Assembly: GCF_002934265.1 (NCBI RefSeq)
Contig: NZ_PTIX01000029.1
Location: 26,780 to 90,779, forward strand
Length of the DNA stretch: 64,000 bases
Direction of reading: 5' to 3'
Origin: Actinokineospora auranticolor
Lineage (GTDB): Bacteria > Actinomycetota > Actinomycetes > Mycobacteriales > Pseudonocardiaceae
Positions within the stretch are counted from its first letter, which is position 1, and every line of letters begins with the position of its first letter. Positions 41,637 to 51,379 of the stretch are shown piece after piece. The notes beneath the pieces were generated by a model that searched no databases, was not told where the DNA came from, and saw only the letters and a program-made list of their open reading frames with translations. The position numbers and the translations under genes were made by a program.

Positions 41637-42478
41637 TGTTGATCTCGCTGCTGTCGTTGAAGGGCTCGCCCGGGGTGAGCACCCTGGCCACGGCCGTGGC
41701 CGCCCGCTGGCCCGCTCCGGCGAGGACGGTGTTGGTCGAGGCCGATCCGGCCGGCGGGGACCTCACGCTGCGGTTCTCGTTGTCCTCGACCCCGGGCCTG
41801 GTCTCTCTGGCTGCCGCCTCGCGCCGGGCGGGGGACGACCCGGACCTGGTGTGGCGGCACACCCAACTACTGCCCGGTGGTCTGGCGGTGGTCGCGGCCC
41901 CGCCGGATGCCGAGCAGGCCCGCGCGGCGCTCACGGCGTTGGCCCCCGACCCCGCGGGCGGGTTGGGTGGTCTGCGGGCGGCGGCCGAGCAGCCGGATGC
42001 GGTGGTCGTCGTCGACTGCGGTCGCCTGGACCCGGGGTCTCCGGCGCTGCCGGTCGTGCGTGCCTGCGACGCGGTGGTGCTGTTGACCGGCGCGGGCGCT
42101 GACGACCTGGCACACCTGCCGCGGCGGCTGCCCGTGATCAGTAGGTGGAGCCCGCACCCGGTGCTGCTGCTGGTCGGTGACGGCTACTCCACCGCCGAGG
42201 TCGCCCGCGAACTCGGCGTCCCCCCGTGGGGCCGGGTGCCGCACGACCCGACAGGCGCGGCGGTCCTTCGTGGACAACGGGGCGGCTCCCGCTGGCGGCG
42301 TACCGGCCCGGAACGGTCGGCATTGGGGCGCTTCGCACTCCAGCTCGCCACCGAACTCGCCACACGCCACGAGACTCCGGCGCCCCAGCAGGAACACCAC
42401 GACCCGGCGTCGCCCCACGCAATCTCCGCCGACGCGGCCCATGACGCCGACCTTGCATACCCCGGAGGGCAGGCATGA
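41636..42478 (+). CDS. CpaE/TadZ-like MinD/ParA-type ATPase
   Basis: The 280-residue protein begins MLISLLSLKGSPGVSTLATA, a deviant Walker A (K-G-S-P-G-V-S-T) of MinD/ParA/TadZ proteins, followed by TVLVEADPAGGDLTLRF and DAVVVVDCGRLDPGSPALP. It would localise the secretion ATPase. The signature Lys at the start of the deviant loop is retained, but the GKT Lys is not, as in several TadZ proteins. ATGA coupling to tadA. Confidence 0.75.
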   Translation: MLISLLSLKGSPGVSTLATAVAARWPAPARTVLVEADPAGGDLTLRFSLSSTPGLVSLAAASRRAGDDPDLVWRHTQLLPGGLAVVAAPPDAEQARAALTALAPDPAGGLGGLRAAAEQPDAVVVVDCGRLDPGSPALPVVRACDAVVLLTGAGADDLAHLPRRLPVISRWSPHPVLLLVGDGYSTAEVARELGVPPWGRVPHDPTGAAVLRGQRGGSRWRRTGPERSALGRFALQLATELATRHETPAPQQEHHDPASPHAISADAAHDADLAYPGGQA

Positions 42479-43929
42479 CCGATTCGACCGACCGGCACCC
42501 GGTGGTGCGCCAGCTCCGCCCGCTCCAGCGCGGTTCCTCCACACCAGACGTTGGGCAGTCTTCCGACCTCGGGTGGGACACCGAGGGTGGCGCCACGCCG
42601 TCGGCGGCGCTGGTGCGGCTGCGGCGGGCCTTGCGGGGACGGCTGAGCACGGAGCTTCCTCAGCGAGTCGCCGAGCAGCTGGAGCACACCGGTACCGCCG
42701 CCACCCGTGAGGCGCGGCGCGAGCTGGCGGGGGTGATCCTCGAGGAGGCGCTGCGCGCGCACACCGAGGACGAGCTGGCCGCGGGCAGGCAGCTGCCGCC
42801 GCGTGAGGCCGAGCAGAGAGTGGTGGACGAGGTCGTCGCCGAGCTGTTCGGCCTGGCCGGGCTACAGCCGCTGTTGGACGACCCGGACGTGGAGACGATC
42901 AACGCCAACGCCTTCGACAAGGTGTTCGTCCAGTACAACGACGGCCGCCGGGCCCAGGTCGGGCCGATCGCCTCCTCCAACGACGAACTCACCGACCTGG
43001 TACGGCTGCTGGCCGCGCGGGCGTCCAGCCAGGAACGGCGGTTCGACCAAGGCTCCCCCGCAGTGAACCTGCAACTGCCCGGTGGAGAGCGGTTGTTCGC
43101 GGTGATGGCGGTGACCGCGGGCGGGGTGACCGCGCTGTCGATCCGCCGCCACGGCTACCTCACCGCCACCCTCGCGCAGCTGCGCCGCGGCGGCACGATC
43201 GACGCGAGCCTGGAGGCGTTCCTGCGCGCGTTGGTCAAGTCGCGCAAGAACATCCTGATCACCGGCGGCACCGGGGCGGGTAAGACCACGATGCTGCGCG
43301 CGTTGGCGGCCGAGATGGATCCGTTGGAGCGGATCGTCACCGTCGAGGACGCGTTCGAGCTGGGCTTGGACCATGACCCGGAGATCCACGCGGACGTGAC
43401 CGCGTTCCAGTCGCGCGAGCCCAATGTGGAGGGTTCGGGCGAGATCACCCAAGCCGATCTCGTGCGCTTTGGTCTGCGGATGTCGCCGGACCGGGTGATC
43501 GTCGGGGAGATCCGCGGCCCGGAGGTCATCCCGATGGGCAACGCGATGTCGCAGGGCAACGACGGCAGCATGGCCACCCTGCACGCGAGCAGTTCGCGGA
43601 TCGCGTTCACCCGGCTGGCCTCCTACGCCGCCCAAGGCGCCGAACGACTTCCGCTGGAGGCCACCAACCTCTTGGTCGCCTCATCCGTGCACTTCGTCGT
43701 GCATCTCGCTCGGGCCGAGGACCGCCGCACCCGCGTGGTGTCATCCGTGCGCGAGGTCGTAGGCGCCGACGGCCCCCAGGTCGTGTCCAACGAGGTCTAC
43801 CGCCCCGGCCCCGATCGCAGGGCCCGGCCGGTGGCGGGAGCGCTGCGCGCCGACACCCTCGACGACCTGATCGAGGTCGGCTTCGACCCCGAGCTGCTGG
43901 AGGACCCCGAGGGGTGGTGGACACCGTGA
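42475..43929 (+). CDS. tadA: TadA/CpaF type II/IV secretion ATPase
   Basis: The 484-residue protein has Walker A GGTGAGKT near residue 264-271, Asp box, Walker B (DRVIVGEIRGPEVIPM) and His box (GNDGSMATLHASSSRIAF), plus the TadA N-terminal region (RVVDEVVAELFGLAGLQPLL). It powers pilin or effector export. The order CpaB, CpaE, TadA, TadB, TadC is the canonical one. Confidence 0.9.
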   Translation: MTDSTDRHPVVRQLRPLQRGSSTPDVGQSSDLGWDTEGGATPSAALVRLRRALRGRLSTELPQRVAEQLEHTGTAATREARRELAGVILEEALRAHTEDELAAGRQLPPREAEQRVVDEVVAELFGLAGLQPLLDDPDVETINANAFDKVFVQYNDGRRAQVGPIASSNDELTDLVRLLAARASSQERRFDQGSPAVNLQLPGGERLFAVMAVTAGGVTALSIRRHGYLTATLAQLRRGGTIDASLEAFLRALVKSRKNILITGGTGAGKTTMLRALAAEMDPLERIVTVEDAFELGLDHDPEIHADVTAFQSREPNVEGSGEITQADLVRFGLRMSPDRVIVGEIRGPEVIPMGNAMSQGNDGSMATLHASSSRIAFTRLASYAAQGAERLPLEATNLLVASSVHFVVHLARAEDRRTRVVSSVREVVGADGPQVVSNEVYRPGPDRRARPVAGALRADTLDDLIEVGFDPELLEDPEGWWTP

Positions 43930-44828
43930 ACCTCACCCTCGGACCGACCACCGCCGCCGCGGCCCTGCTCGGGATCGGCACCGGCCTCGGGGTCCTGCTG
44001 ATCCTCCTGGGCCGGCGCGGCACCACACCCCGCCCACGCCGCACCCGAACCCGCACGGCCAGCGATCAACGACGCCTCACCCGTGTCGCGGTCGCCGCCG
44101 CGGCAGGGGTGGTGACCGGTGTCCTCACAGGCTGGGTCATCGGCGCCGTCCTGGCCGGGCTCGCCGCGTGGTTCCTGCCGCGGGTGCTGGGCCGCGACCC
44201 CGAACACGCCCGTCGGGTCGCGCGGATCGAGGCCATCGCCTCGTGGACCGAGATGCTCCGAGACACCCTCTCCGCAGCTGCCGGGCTGGAGCAGGCCGTG
44301 CTCGCGACAGCGCCGTTGGCGCCCGCGGCCATCCAAGCGGAGGTCGGTGAGCTCGCCGCCGGGATCGAGACCGGCGACCGGCTCACGACCGCGCTGCGGC
44401 GCCTGGGCGAACGGCTCGACGACCCGGTCGGTGACCTTGTCGTGGCCGCGCTGCTGCTGGCCGCAGAGCAGCCGACCCGCGCGCTCGGCGAACTGTTGGG
44501 GTCGCTGGCCGAGTCCGCCCGCGGGCACGCCGCGATGCGGATGCGGGTCGACGCCGGACGCGCCCGCACCCGGACCTCGGTGCGCGTGATCGTGGGCACG
44601 ACGTTGACCTTCGCCGCCGCACTGGTGGTGCTCAACCGCGACTACATGGCCGCCTACGGCACCGCCACCGGCCAACTCGTCCTGCTCGGCATCGGCGGCC
44701 TGTTCGCCGCCGGGTTCGCCTGGCTGGCCCGGGTCGTGCGCGTCGAGCAGCCGGACCGTTTCCTCGCCGCGGACCCGGCCGAGGTGGCCTTGCCTGCCGT
44801 CACGGGACTGCCGGGAGGTCGGTCGTGA
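43926..44828 (+). CDS. tadB: TadB-like membrane protein (GspF family)
   Basis: The start is GTG 43926, overlapping the tadA stop. The protein of about 300 residues has N-terminal helices (AAALLGIGTGLGVLLILLG), a cytoplasmic part (IEAIASWTEMLRDTLSAAAG, LEQAVLATAPLAPAAI) typical of TadB, and two C-terminal helices. It forms the inner membrane platform with TadC. Confidence 0.85.
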   Translation: MNLTLGPTTAAAALLGIGTGLGVLLILLGRRGTTPRPRRTRTRTASDQRRLTRVAVAAAAGVVTGVLTGWVIGAVLAGLAAWFLPRVLGRDPEHARRVARIEAIASWTEMLRDTLSAAAGLEQAVLATAPLAPAAIQAEVGELAAGIETGDRLTTALRRLGERLDDPVGDLVVAALLLAAEQPTRALGELLGSLAESARGHAAMRMRVDAGRARTRTSVRVIVGTTLTFAAALVVLNRDYMAAYGTATGQLVLLGIGGLFAAGFAWLARVVRVEQPDRFLAADPAEVALPAVTGLPGGRS

Positions 44829-45718
44829 TCACCTTCATCGTCCTCGGCGCGGGTGCTGGGGCCGGGTTGTGGGCGCTGGTGGTGTTCCTGTTCCCGCCGC
44901 GTCCCGCGCTCGGCGTGGTCCTGGCCGCCGCGACCACACCCCCGGTCCCGGCGCCGATCCTGGCCACCGACGACACCGGCTGGGCTGTGCGCCTCGGCCG
45001 ACCCGCCATCCCGGCCCTACGCGCGCTCGGACTCCCCGGACGCAAGGTGGGGCGCGACTTGGCCGTCGCGGGCCGCTCGGTGTCGGTGCACCTGGCGGAG
45101 AAGGCGGTCCTCGCCGTCGCCGGGCTCCTGCTCCCGGCCCTGGCGAGCGCGGTCCTCGCCCTGGCCGGGTTCGGGCTCGGACTCCAGTTCCCGCTCGTGG
45201 CCGGGCTCGTGCTGGGTGTGGTCGGGTTCCTCGCCCCGGACCTCAACGCCCGCAACCAGGCCGCAGCGCTGCGGGCTGGGTTCCGCCACGCCCTCTCGGC
45301 CTACCTGGACCTGGTGTGGATCACCCTCGCCGGGGGCATGGGCGTCGACTCCGCCCTCGGCGACTCGGTCCTCGTGGGCCGGGGGTGGGCGTTCGAGCAG
45401 CTCGGCCGAGCCCTCGACGCCGCCCGCCTCACCCGCGCCACCCCCTGGGCCGCGCTGCGACAACTCGGCGAGGAGTTGGACGTCTCCGAACTCGCCGAGC
45501 TGGCCGCGTCGGTCAGCCTGGCCGGGACCGAGGGCGCCAAGGTCCGCACCTCGCTGGCGGCCAAGGCCCAGGCGCTGCGCACCCACCAGATCACCGAGGC
45601 CGAAGGCGCGGCCCAGGCCGCCACCGAACGCCTCAGCCTGCCGGTCATGGTGCTGTTCCTCGGCTTCCTGGCGTTCATCACCTACCCCGCACTCACACAG
45701 GTCCTCAATGGACTGTGA
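44825..45718 (+). CDS. tadC: TadC-like membrane protein (GspF family)
   Basis: GTG 44825 overlaps the tadB stop. The 297-residue protein has an N-terminal helix (FIVLGAGAGAGLWALVVFLF), the helix pair (EKAVLAVAGLLLPALASAVL), the cytoplasmic T2SSF part (YLDLVWITLAGGMGVDSALG, ATPWAALRQLGEELDVSELA) and a terminal helix (LPVMVLFLGFLAFITYPAL). It is the second platform protein of the Tad machine. Confidence 0.85.
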   Translation: MITFIVLGAGAGAGLWALVVFLFPPRPALGVVLAAATTPPVPAPILATDDTGWAVRLGRPAIPALRALGLPGRKVGRDLAVAGRSVSVHLAEKAVLAVAGLLLPALASAVLALAGFGLGLQFPLVAGLVLGVVGFLAPDLNARNQAAALRAGFRHALSAYLDLVWITLAGGMGVDSALGDSVLVGRGWAFEQLGRALDAARLTRATPWAALRQLGEELDVSELAELAASVSLAGTEGAKVRTSLAAKAQALRTHQITEAEGAAQAATERLSLPVMVLFLGFLAFITYPALTQVLNGL

Positions 45719-45771
45719 CAACCACCGCGAGGCGCGATCGCTGCCCGTGGACAACATGGAAGGACATCATC

Positions 45772-45960
45772 ATGCGCCCACAAGTCGAGGCGATGTGGAC
45801 TGTGTTGCTCGCCCGCTGGGACCAGCTGCGCCGCCGACCCGAGGACGGGTACTCGACCGAGGCCGTCCTGGTGACCGCCCTGTTGGTGGTCGCCGCGATC
45901 GCGGTGATCGCGATCATCGTCGGCAAGGTCACCGAGAAGGCCACCGGGATCACCATGTGA
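45772..45960 (+). CDS. Small Flp-like pilin candidate
   Basis: A 62-residue protein: a cytosolic head ([20 protein letters not shown], then DGYSTEAV) and one long hydrophobic helix ([19 protein letters not shown]) ending [11 protein letters not shown]. The head ends in a charged GYSTE sequence comparable to class III pilin cleavage sites (G-x-x-x-E). GGAAGGA is well placed before ATG 45772. Position between tadC and the TadE genes supports the pilin role. Overlaps the next start (GTGA). Confidence 0.75.
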   Translation: MRPQVEAMWTVLLARWDQLRRRPEDGYSTEAVLVTALLVVAAIAVIAIIVGKVTEKATGITM

Positions 45961-46391
45961 CCCCTCCAACCGCCATACGAGGCTGGTTGGGCCGAGTACG
46001 GCGGGCGTTGCGCGGGGATCGGGGGGCGGTCAGCGCGGAGTTGGTGATCGCCACCCCGCTGCTGCTGCTGATGCTGCTGGCGATCGTGCAGTTCGCGCTG
46101 TGGTCGCACGCCACCCACGTCGCCCAGGCCGCAGCGTCCCAGGGCCTGGCCGTCGCGCGAGCCCAGAACGGCACCGCCGCCGCGGGCGCGGCGAGCGCGC
46201 GGCAGCTGCTCGACCAGCTCGCCGCAGGCCCGCTGGACAACACCGTGGTGGCCGCCGACCGCGGCCCGGTCTCAGCCTCGGTACGCGTCACCGGGACCGC
46301 GACGGTAGTGGTGCCGTTCCTGAGCCTGCCGGTGCACGCCGAGGCCACCGGCCCCGTCGAACGCCTCGTCCCCGATCTGGAAGGCAGGTGA
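45957..46391 (+). CDS. TadE-like pilus protein
   Basis: A 144-residue protein with a short basic head ([20 protein letters not shown]) and a TadE-like helix ([20 protein letters not shown]), the conserved Glu following the G-A-V-S-A element, then a small extracellular domain. Minor pilins of this type are processed by the prepilin peptidase. GTG 45957 overlaps the previous stop. Confidence 0.85.
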   Translation: MTPPTAIRGWLGRVRRALRGDRGAVSAELVIATPLLLLMLLAIVQFALWSHATHVAQAAASQGLAVARAQNGTAAAGAASARQLLDQLAAGPLDNTVVAADRGPVSASVRVTGTATVVVPFLSLPVHAEATGPVERLVPDLEGR

Positions 46392-46396
46392 TCCCG

Positions 46397-46891
46397 ATGC
46401 CCGCACCACCAACCACTACCAGGCCCGCGACACAGCGGCCCCGACGGCGAGGGTGGGCGGCGTGGTGGCGGGCCGACGAGGGCTCGGTGTCCGCCGAGAT
46501 CACCATCGCCGCACCGCTGCTGATCATGCTGCTGGTGTTCGTCGGGGTGGTCATCCACCGGGGCGTGGACGCGCGCCTGCGGGTCGACGACGCCGCCCAC
46601 CAGGCCGCCCGTGCGGCGAGCCTGGAACGCACCCCTGCCGCCGCGGTCACCGCCGCGCGCACGACCGCGTCCTCGGCGTTGTCGGCGGCGGGGGTGGTGT
46701 GTCGGTCGTTGGCGGTGAGCACGGCGACCGGCGGGATGCGTCCCGGGGGGACGGTCACGGTCACCGTGTCCTGCCAGGTCGACTTCGGCGACGCGCTCCT
46801 GCTCGGCATCCCCGATCGACAGGTGGCCGCCACCGCCGTCGAACCGGTCGACCTCTGGCGAGCCACCCTCACCACCGGGACCCGGACATGA
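46397..46891 (+). CDS. TadE/TadF-like pilus protein
   Basis: The 164-residue protein follows GGAAGGCAGG and repeats the pattern of the previous one: [20 protein letters not shown], then a 100-residue domain with two cysteines. The [12 protein letters not shown] head identifies it as a second TadE-type minor pilin. It is coupled by ATGA to the third. Confidence 0.85.
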   Translation: MPAPPTTTRPATQRPRRRGWAAWWRADEGSVSAEITIAAPLLIMLLVFVGVVIHRGVDARLRVDDAAHQAARAASLERTPAAAVTAARTTASSALSAAGVVCRSLAVSTATGGMRPGGTVTVTVSCQVDFGDALLLGIPDRQVAATAVEPVDLWRATLTTGTRT

Positions 46892-47310
46892 AGCGCCCCA
46901 GGACATGGCGGGGATGGTGGCGCGCGGACGAGGGACAGGTGAGCGCGTTCGTCGTCGTGCTCGTCACCGGCATCCTCGTCCTGGCCGGACTCACCCTCGA
47001 CGGCGGCCTCGCACTCGCGGCCAAGGTCAGGGCGAGCGGACAGGCCGAGGCCGCGGCACGGGCCGGGGCCCAGGCCATCGACCTCACCGCCTACCGCGCC
47101 ACCGGCACCCTGCGCCTCGTACCCGCCCAAGCCGTCGCCAACGCCCAAGCCCACCTCGCCGCCGAAGGCGCCACCGGCACCGTGACCATCACCGACGACA
47201 CCGTCACGGTCACCGTTACCGCCGTCCACCCCACCCAGCTGCTCGGACTGGTCGGCATCACCTCGTTTTCGGTGCACGGCCAGGGAAGCGCGCACCCCCA
47301 ACGCGGATGA
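46888..47310 (+). CDS. TadG-like pilus assembly protein
   Basis: The 140-residue protein has the same head ([19 protein letters not shown]) and helix ([20 protein letters not shown]) as TadG-like pilus proteins, where the Glu after VSA is replaced by Phe, as is usual in this class. The extracellular part ([20 protein letters not shown]) is short. Third in a row of related minor pilins. Confidence 0.85.
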   Translation: MKRPRTWRGWWRADEGQVSAFVVVLVTGILVLAGLTLDGGLALAAKVRASGQAEAAARAGAQAIDLTAYRATGTLRLVPAQAVANAQAHLAAEGATGTVTITDDTVTVTVTAVHPTQLLGLVGITSFSVHGQGSAHPQRG

Positions 47311-47365
47311 CTCCACCCCCATCTCACCCCGCCGCCTCCCGGGGCGGGAACGAAAGGAACCACCG

Positions 47366-47686
47366 ATGCTCACACCCGAGCAGATCAGGCAACGCGTCGC
47401 AGACGCCGACACCTCCCGCAGCGCCCGACGGGCCGCCGCGGCCCAACAGGTCTTCGAACTCGCCCAACGCCGGGCCGAGGTCGTCGAGCAGCTCGACGGC
47501 GTCGAGCGCGACCTCGGCCACGTCCTCGCCGAGACCGCGGAAATCATGGACCTCGACGAACTCGCCGGGTTCACCGGCCTCAAGGCCGCCGAGCTCACCG
47601 CCTGGCTCGCGGGCCACAAACCCGCCCGCGGCGGCCGACGCAGGAAGACCTCCACCGACCGGCCCGTCGACCCGACGGAGCCCTAG
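47366..47686 (+). CDS. Unassigned helical protein of the Tad locus
   Basis: The 106-residue protein is helical and rich in Ala and Arg (SARRAAAAQQVFELAQRRAE, VVEQLDGVERDLGHVLAETA), likely a coiled coil, and ends with a wing-like LDELAGFTGLKAAELTAWL and a basic tail. GGAACGAAAGGAACC precedes ATG 47366. Such proteins often follow TadG genes in actinomycetes; function unknown. Confidence 0.75.
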   Translation: MLTPEQIRQRVADADTSRSARRAAAAQQVFELAQRRAEVVEQLDGVERDLGHVLAETAEIMDLDELAGFTGLKAAELTAWLAGHKPARGGRRRKTSTDRPVDPTEP

Positions 47687-47754
47687 CCGGTCCGGCCGGG
47701 GCAAAACATCACGACTGCCGACATCGACTTGGTTTCGACGAATCGAGCACGCCT

Positions 47755-50700
47755 GTGAGCACACGAGCACATCCGTCCCGCCGCGGTGCGCGTCCGCGGC
47801 CTGGGCATCGTGCCCTCGCCGCGGTCGCGAGCCTGCTGCGCGGGCTGCTCGCGGCGGTGATGTTGGCGGCGCTGGTGGGCGGGTTGCCGTGGGCGCTGAC
47901 CCACTTCATCGGCTGGCCCCTGCCCGATCACGTGCCGTCCTGGGCGCAGATCGAGGGCGCGCTGCTCGGACCGATGACCTCAGGGTTCCTGCTCGACGTG
48001 CTCGCCTGCGCCGCCTGGCTGGTATGGGGGCTGTTCGTCCTCGACGTGGCCCGCGCCGCGATCGTGATCACCCGCGACACGCGGCTACCGGACCTGTCGA
48101 CGGCCGGGCCGGTGCACCGGGTGGCGGCCGTGCTGGTCGGCGCGATCCTGATCTCCCTGCTGGGACAACGCACCGGCACGGTCTCGGCGAACACACCATC
48201 GGCCGGGCCTGGCGCCGCTGTCGTGGCCACCGCGTTCATAACGCAGCAGCCCGTCGCCCCCGCGGCCGAGGGCGTCCGCCTGGCCGTGCACACCCCGGCC
48301 CGTCACGCCCTCTCCGCACCCTCACCCGCGTCACCGTCCACACCGGCGAGGTCGGCCGTGGTGCTGCCCTACGACCCGGCCACCGGGGTGCACGACTCGT
48401 TGTGGCGCATGGCCGACCGCGAACTGGGCGACGGGAACCGGTGGCCGGAGATCTACGCACTCAACAAGGGCAAGCCCCAACCCGGTGGCGGGCGACTGAC
48501 CTGTCCGAGCCTCGTGTTCCCCGGCGAGCAGATGCTCCTCCCACCCACCGCCGTGCCCGCCGCGCAGCCCACGCCACACGTCGCTGCCCAGACCCCGGAA
48601 CCCGTCACCCCACCGAGCCCGCGGCCGAGCAACCCCACCCCGCAGCCGTCGACTGCCCAGCCGACACCCGAGGCGATCCCGGCACCCACGCTGGTCCAAC
48701 CCCCTGCAGGGCCCCATGACCTCGCCACACCGCTGGCGCCCGCGGGTGAGGACTCCGTCGGCGAGGTGGGAGTGCGCTGGGGTGACGAGGTGTTCGTCGG
48801 CCTGGCACTGGCCGCCGCGGTCAGCGCGGCCCTGCTGGTCGCCCGCCGACGGCACCGACGCCGATACCGGCCCGGCAGCGGCGACCGCACCGACCTGCCC
48901 GTCGCCCCCGTGGTCTACGGGCTGCGGCTCGCGCACCTGCGCGCCGACCCTGACGACCTCGTCGCCGACCCCGACAACCCGCCCCTGCGACCACCGCACA
49001 GCACGGCGCCCTCGATCATCCTGGGTACCGACGACGGATACACCACGGCGACCGTGTTGCCGGTGGGCGTGCGCGACGGGCGGGAACTCGCGCTGGACCT
49101 GGCCGCCGCGCACGGCCTCGGACTCCTCGGCGCGGGTGCCGCCGCCGCGGCCCGCGCCCTGCTGGTCACCGCTCTCGCCGACGGCGACGCGCGCGTGATC
49201 ATCCCGGCCACCGACCTCGTCGGCGTGCTCGGCCGCCACGCCACCCACGGCCCACTGCCCGCGGCGCTGCGCGTGGTGACCGACCTCGCCGCCGCCCTCG
49301 ACGAACTGGAAGCACAGACCCTGATCCGGCTCAACCAGGACCAGCACGGCACCGGCCGCCGCTTCCCGCCGACCATCCTGGTCGCCCAGGTTCCCGCGCG
49401 GCCCACGCCACGGCTGCAGGCGGTGTTGGACAACGGATCCGCCATCGGGGTGAGCGGGCTGTTGCTGGGCCAGTGGTCGCCCGGGGTCACCGCCTACATC
49501 CGCGACGACGGCATCATCTCCACCACCAACCCCGGCCTCGGCGAACCGCTGCGCGGCACGGCCGTGTTCCGCCTCGGCCACGACCACACCGGCGAACTAC
49601 TCGCACTGCTGCGCCACGCCGACCGCGACAACCACCGCACAGGCGGGGATATCGCCACCGCGGCGGTTGTCCCGTTGCCGCGCACAGGAGCAGCCGGGGA
49701 ACCGGACACCCCGGGAACGCAGGTGGACGTCCCCGAGGACGCGAGCACGGACACCGCGAGCGTGGAACCGTCGGGCACGGACGACAGGCCGCCGATCGAC
49801 ACCGCGCTGGAAATCCTGGACACGACCACGCCACCCGCCTCGGACGAGCACCCCCGCGTCGACGACGACTCGTCGGAGGCCCTGACGATGTCCACCGAGA
49901 CCGCGCACGGCCCCGAGGACACAGACACCAGCACCGCGACCGCGGCCCCGCTGCGGATCAGCGTCCTCGGGCCGCCTCGCGCCTGGTGGCGACCCGACGC
50001 TCACGGGGAACGGGAGGTCACCTCGGCGTTCCCGCCGCGCACCCGCGAGCTGCTGGTGTTCCTGGCCCTGCACCCCGACGGGGTCAGCCGGGAGGCGCTC
50101 GTGGCCGCCCTGTGGCCTTCCAGCGCGCCGGAGCGGGCCACCAACGTGCTCAACACGTCGCTGAGCCGGGTGCGCCGCGCGGTCGCCGCCGCGACCGACG
50201 GGGCCTTGTCGGACGTGGTCATCGTCGGCGAGGGCCGCTATCAGCTGGACCCCGCACTGGTGGAGGTCGACTACCACCGCTTCGCCGCCGCGGTCACCGC
50301 ACGCCGCCTCGCCGGGACCGAGCAGGAGCGTGTGCTGGCGTACCGGGCGGTGGTCGACAGCTACGCCGGACCGTTGGCCGACGGGGCGAGCACCGAGTGG
50401 ATCGAGACCGCCCGCGAGGCCATCCGCCGCGACGCCATCGACGCCGTCGCCGCACTCGCCCGCGCACTCGTCGGCCACGATCCCCAGCAGACGATGGACC
50501 TGCTGGAGATGGCACGCGCGTTCGACCCGCACAACGAGGCCCTCTACCGCGACATCATGCGCCTGCAGGCCCACCTCGGGCAGCTCGACGCCGTCGGCCG
50601 CACCCTGGGCCTGCTGACCACCCGACTGGCCGAGATCGACGAGCGACCCACCGTCCCCACCGTCGAACTGGCCGCCCGCCTGCGCCACCGCCACGACCGC

Positions 50701-50757
50701 GCCGACGACCCCCGCTCGCCGTGGCACATCTGTCAGGGAGACACCCTGACAGGCTGA
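47755..50757 (+). CDS. Membrane-bound LysM and BTAD-domain (AfsR/SARP-type) regulator
   Basis: The 1000-residue protein has three membrane helices at the N-terminus (LLRGLLAAVMLAALVGGLPW, then LDVLACAAWLVWGLFVLDVA and AAVLVGAILISLL), a LysM domain (LWRMADRELGDGNRWPEIYA, residues about 215-265), a Pro-rich linker, one more helix (VGLALAAAVSAALLVARRR), a large cytosolic part, and from about residue 740 an OmpR-like winged helix with a BTAD domain (LVFLALHPDGVSREALVAAL, then YRAVVDSYAGPLADGA). Such LysM-BTAD proteins accompany actinomycete Tad loci and may link the cell wall to transcription. Confidence 0.85.
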   Translation: MSTRAHPSRRGARPRPGHRALAAVASLLRGLLAAVMLAALVGGLPWALTHFIGWPLPDHVPSWAQIEGALLGPMTSGFLLDVLACAAWLVWGLFVLDVARAAIVITRDTRLPDLSTAGPVHRVAAVLVGAILISLLGQRTGTVSANTPSAGPGAAVVATAFITQQPVAPAAEGVRLAVHTPARHALSAPSPASPSTPARSAVVLPYDPATGVHDSLWRMADRELGDGNRWPEIYALNKGKPQPGGGRLTCPSLVFPGEQMLLPPTAVPAAQPTPHVAAQTPEPVTPPSPRPSNPTPQPSTAQPTPEAIPAPTLVQPPAGPHDLATPLAPAGEDSVGEVGVRWGDEVFVGLALAAAVSAALLVARRRHRRRYRPGSGDRTDLPVAPVVYGLRLAHLRADPDDLVADPDNPPLRPPHSTAPSIILGTDDGYTTATVLPVGVRDGRELALDLAAAHGLGLLGAGAAAAARALLVTALADGDARVIIPATDLVGVLGRHATHGPLPAALRVVTDLAAALDELEAQTLIRLNQDQHGTGRRFPPTILVAQVPARPTPRLQAVLDNGSAIGVSGLLLGQWSPGVTAYIRDDGIISTTNPGLGEPLRGTAVFRLGHDHTGELLALLRHADRDNHRTGGDIATAAVVPLPRTGAAGEPDTPGTQVDVPEDASTDTASVEPSGTDDRPPIDTALEILDTTTPPASDEHPRVDDDSSEALTMSTETAHGPEDTDTSTATAAPLRISVLGPPRAWWRPDAHGEREVTSAFPPRTRELLVFLALHPDGVSREALVAALWPSSAPERATNVLNTSLSRVRRAVAAATDGALSDVVIVGEGRYQLDPALVEVDYHRFAAAVTARRLAGTEQERVLAYRAVVDSYAGPLADGASTEWIETAREAIRRDAIDAVAALARALVGHDPQQTMDLLEMARAFDPHNEALYRDIMRLQAHLGQLDAVGRTLGLLTTRLAEIDERPTVPTVELAARLRHRHDRADDPRSPWHICQGDTLTG
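50730..50752. terminator. Hairpin terminator at the end of the Tad locus
   Basis: CTGTCAGGG (50730-50738) pairs perfectly with CCCTGACAG (50744-50752) around AGACA. The stem overlaps the last codons of the LysM-BTAD gene. No T-run follows, as is usual in high-GC actinomycetes. Confidence 0.55.
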
Positions 50758-50884
50758 CCCCGACGCGTTCGTCCTGTGTAAGCGAAGGAATGGCCCGTCA
50801 ACCATCCCGCGCGAGTGAGTACCCGAACAGCCGAGCTCAGCCCCGCGGTCGGGCCCCCGCCGGCGAGACCGCGGCGTGGCAGAT

Positions 50885-51379
50885 TCAGCCGACGGAGCCT
50901 TCCGCGCGGAAAGAGCGCCGACCCTGCGCGGGGAAAGTCTTGTGGCCGTCGATCGCGGTCACCTCTCCGAGCCCCGTGGTGCTCGCGCTGTGACGGCTGA
51001 GAGCCTGAGCACGCGCCAGCAGAGTCTCGTTCTCCTCCGCCCAGCAGAGCAGAGGCTCCGCCAGCGCCAACACGGCCGCGACCTCGGAACTCAACGAGTA
51101 GGTGACTTCCGGCGGAAAAGTCTTTTCGTAGCTCTCTCGGCGGATGACGCCCTGTTCGCGCATCTTTTTCAATGCGCGCGCGAGAATGCTATCCTGCAAA
51201 ACAGCGCGTTTGTCCGACCAATGCTCGTCGATGGAATACGAGTTGACCGTGGAAAGAATCTCTACCCGCCGCAGCGGGCCGTCCCGCAGAGCCACCAGGA
51301 TCGCGGCCGTCCACTTGTCGCCGAAAAGATTCTTCAGGTCGTACAACCCGCGCAGCAGTCTCTCGTCCCGCCCCGCCAT
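50885..51379 (-). CDS. HxlR-family winged-helix regulator
   Basis: The start is placed at ATG 51379 (AGRDERLLRGLYDLKNLFGD); upstream codons show no family similarity. KWTAAILVALRDGPLRRVEI, then SILARALKKMREQGVIRRES and VTYSLSSEVAAVLALAEPLL match the HxlR fold, with an insertion (SIDEHWSDKRAVLQD) in the wing region. A C-terminal tail of about 45 residues is extra. HxlR proteins usually control a divergent gene; here the divergent side is the gene-free iteron region. Confidence 0.75.
   Translation of the reverse strand: MAGRDERLLRGLYDLKNLFGDKWTAAILVALRDGPLRRVEILSTVNSYSIDEHWSDKRAVLQDSILARALKKMREQGVIRRESYEKTFPPEVTYSLSSEVAAVLALAEPLLCWAEENETLLARAQALSRHSASTTGLGEVTAIDGHKTFPAQGRRSFRAEGSVG

Noticed and set aside
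49597..50805. 402-residue minus-strand frame within the LysM-BTAD gene
   Set aside because: No family or start signal; complementary to a well-supported domain protein.
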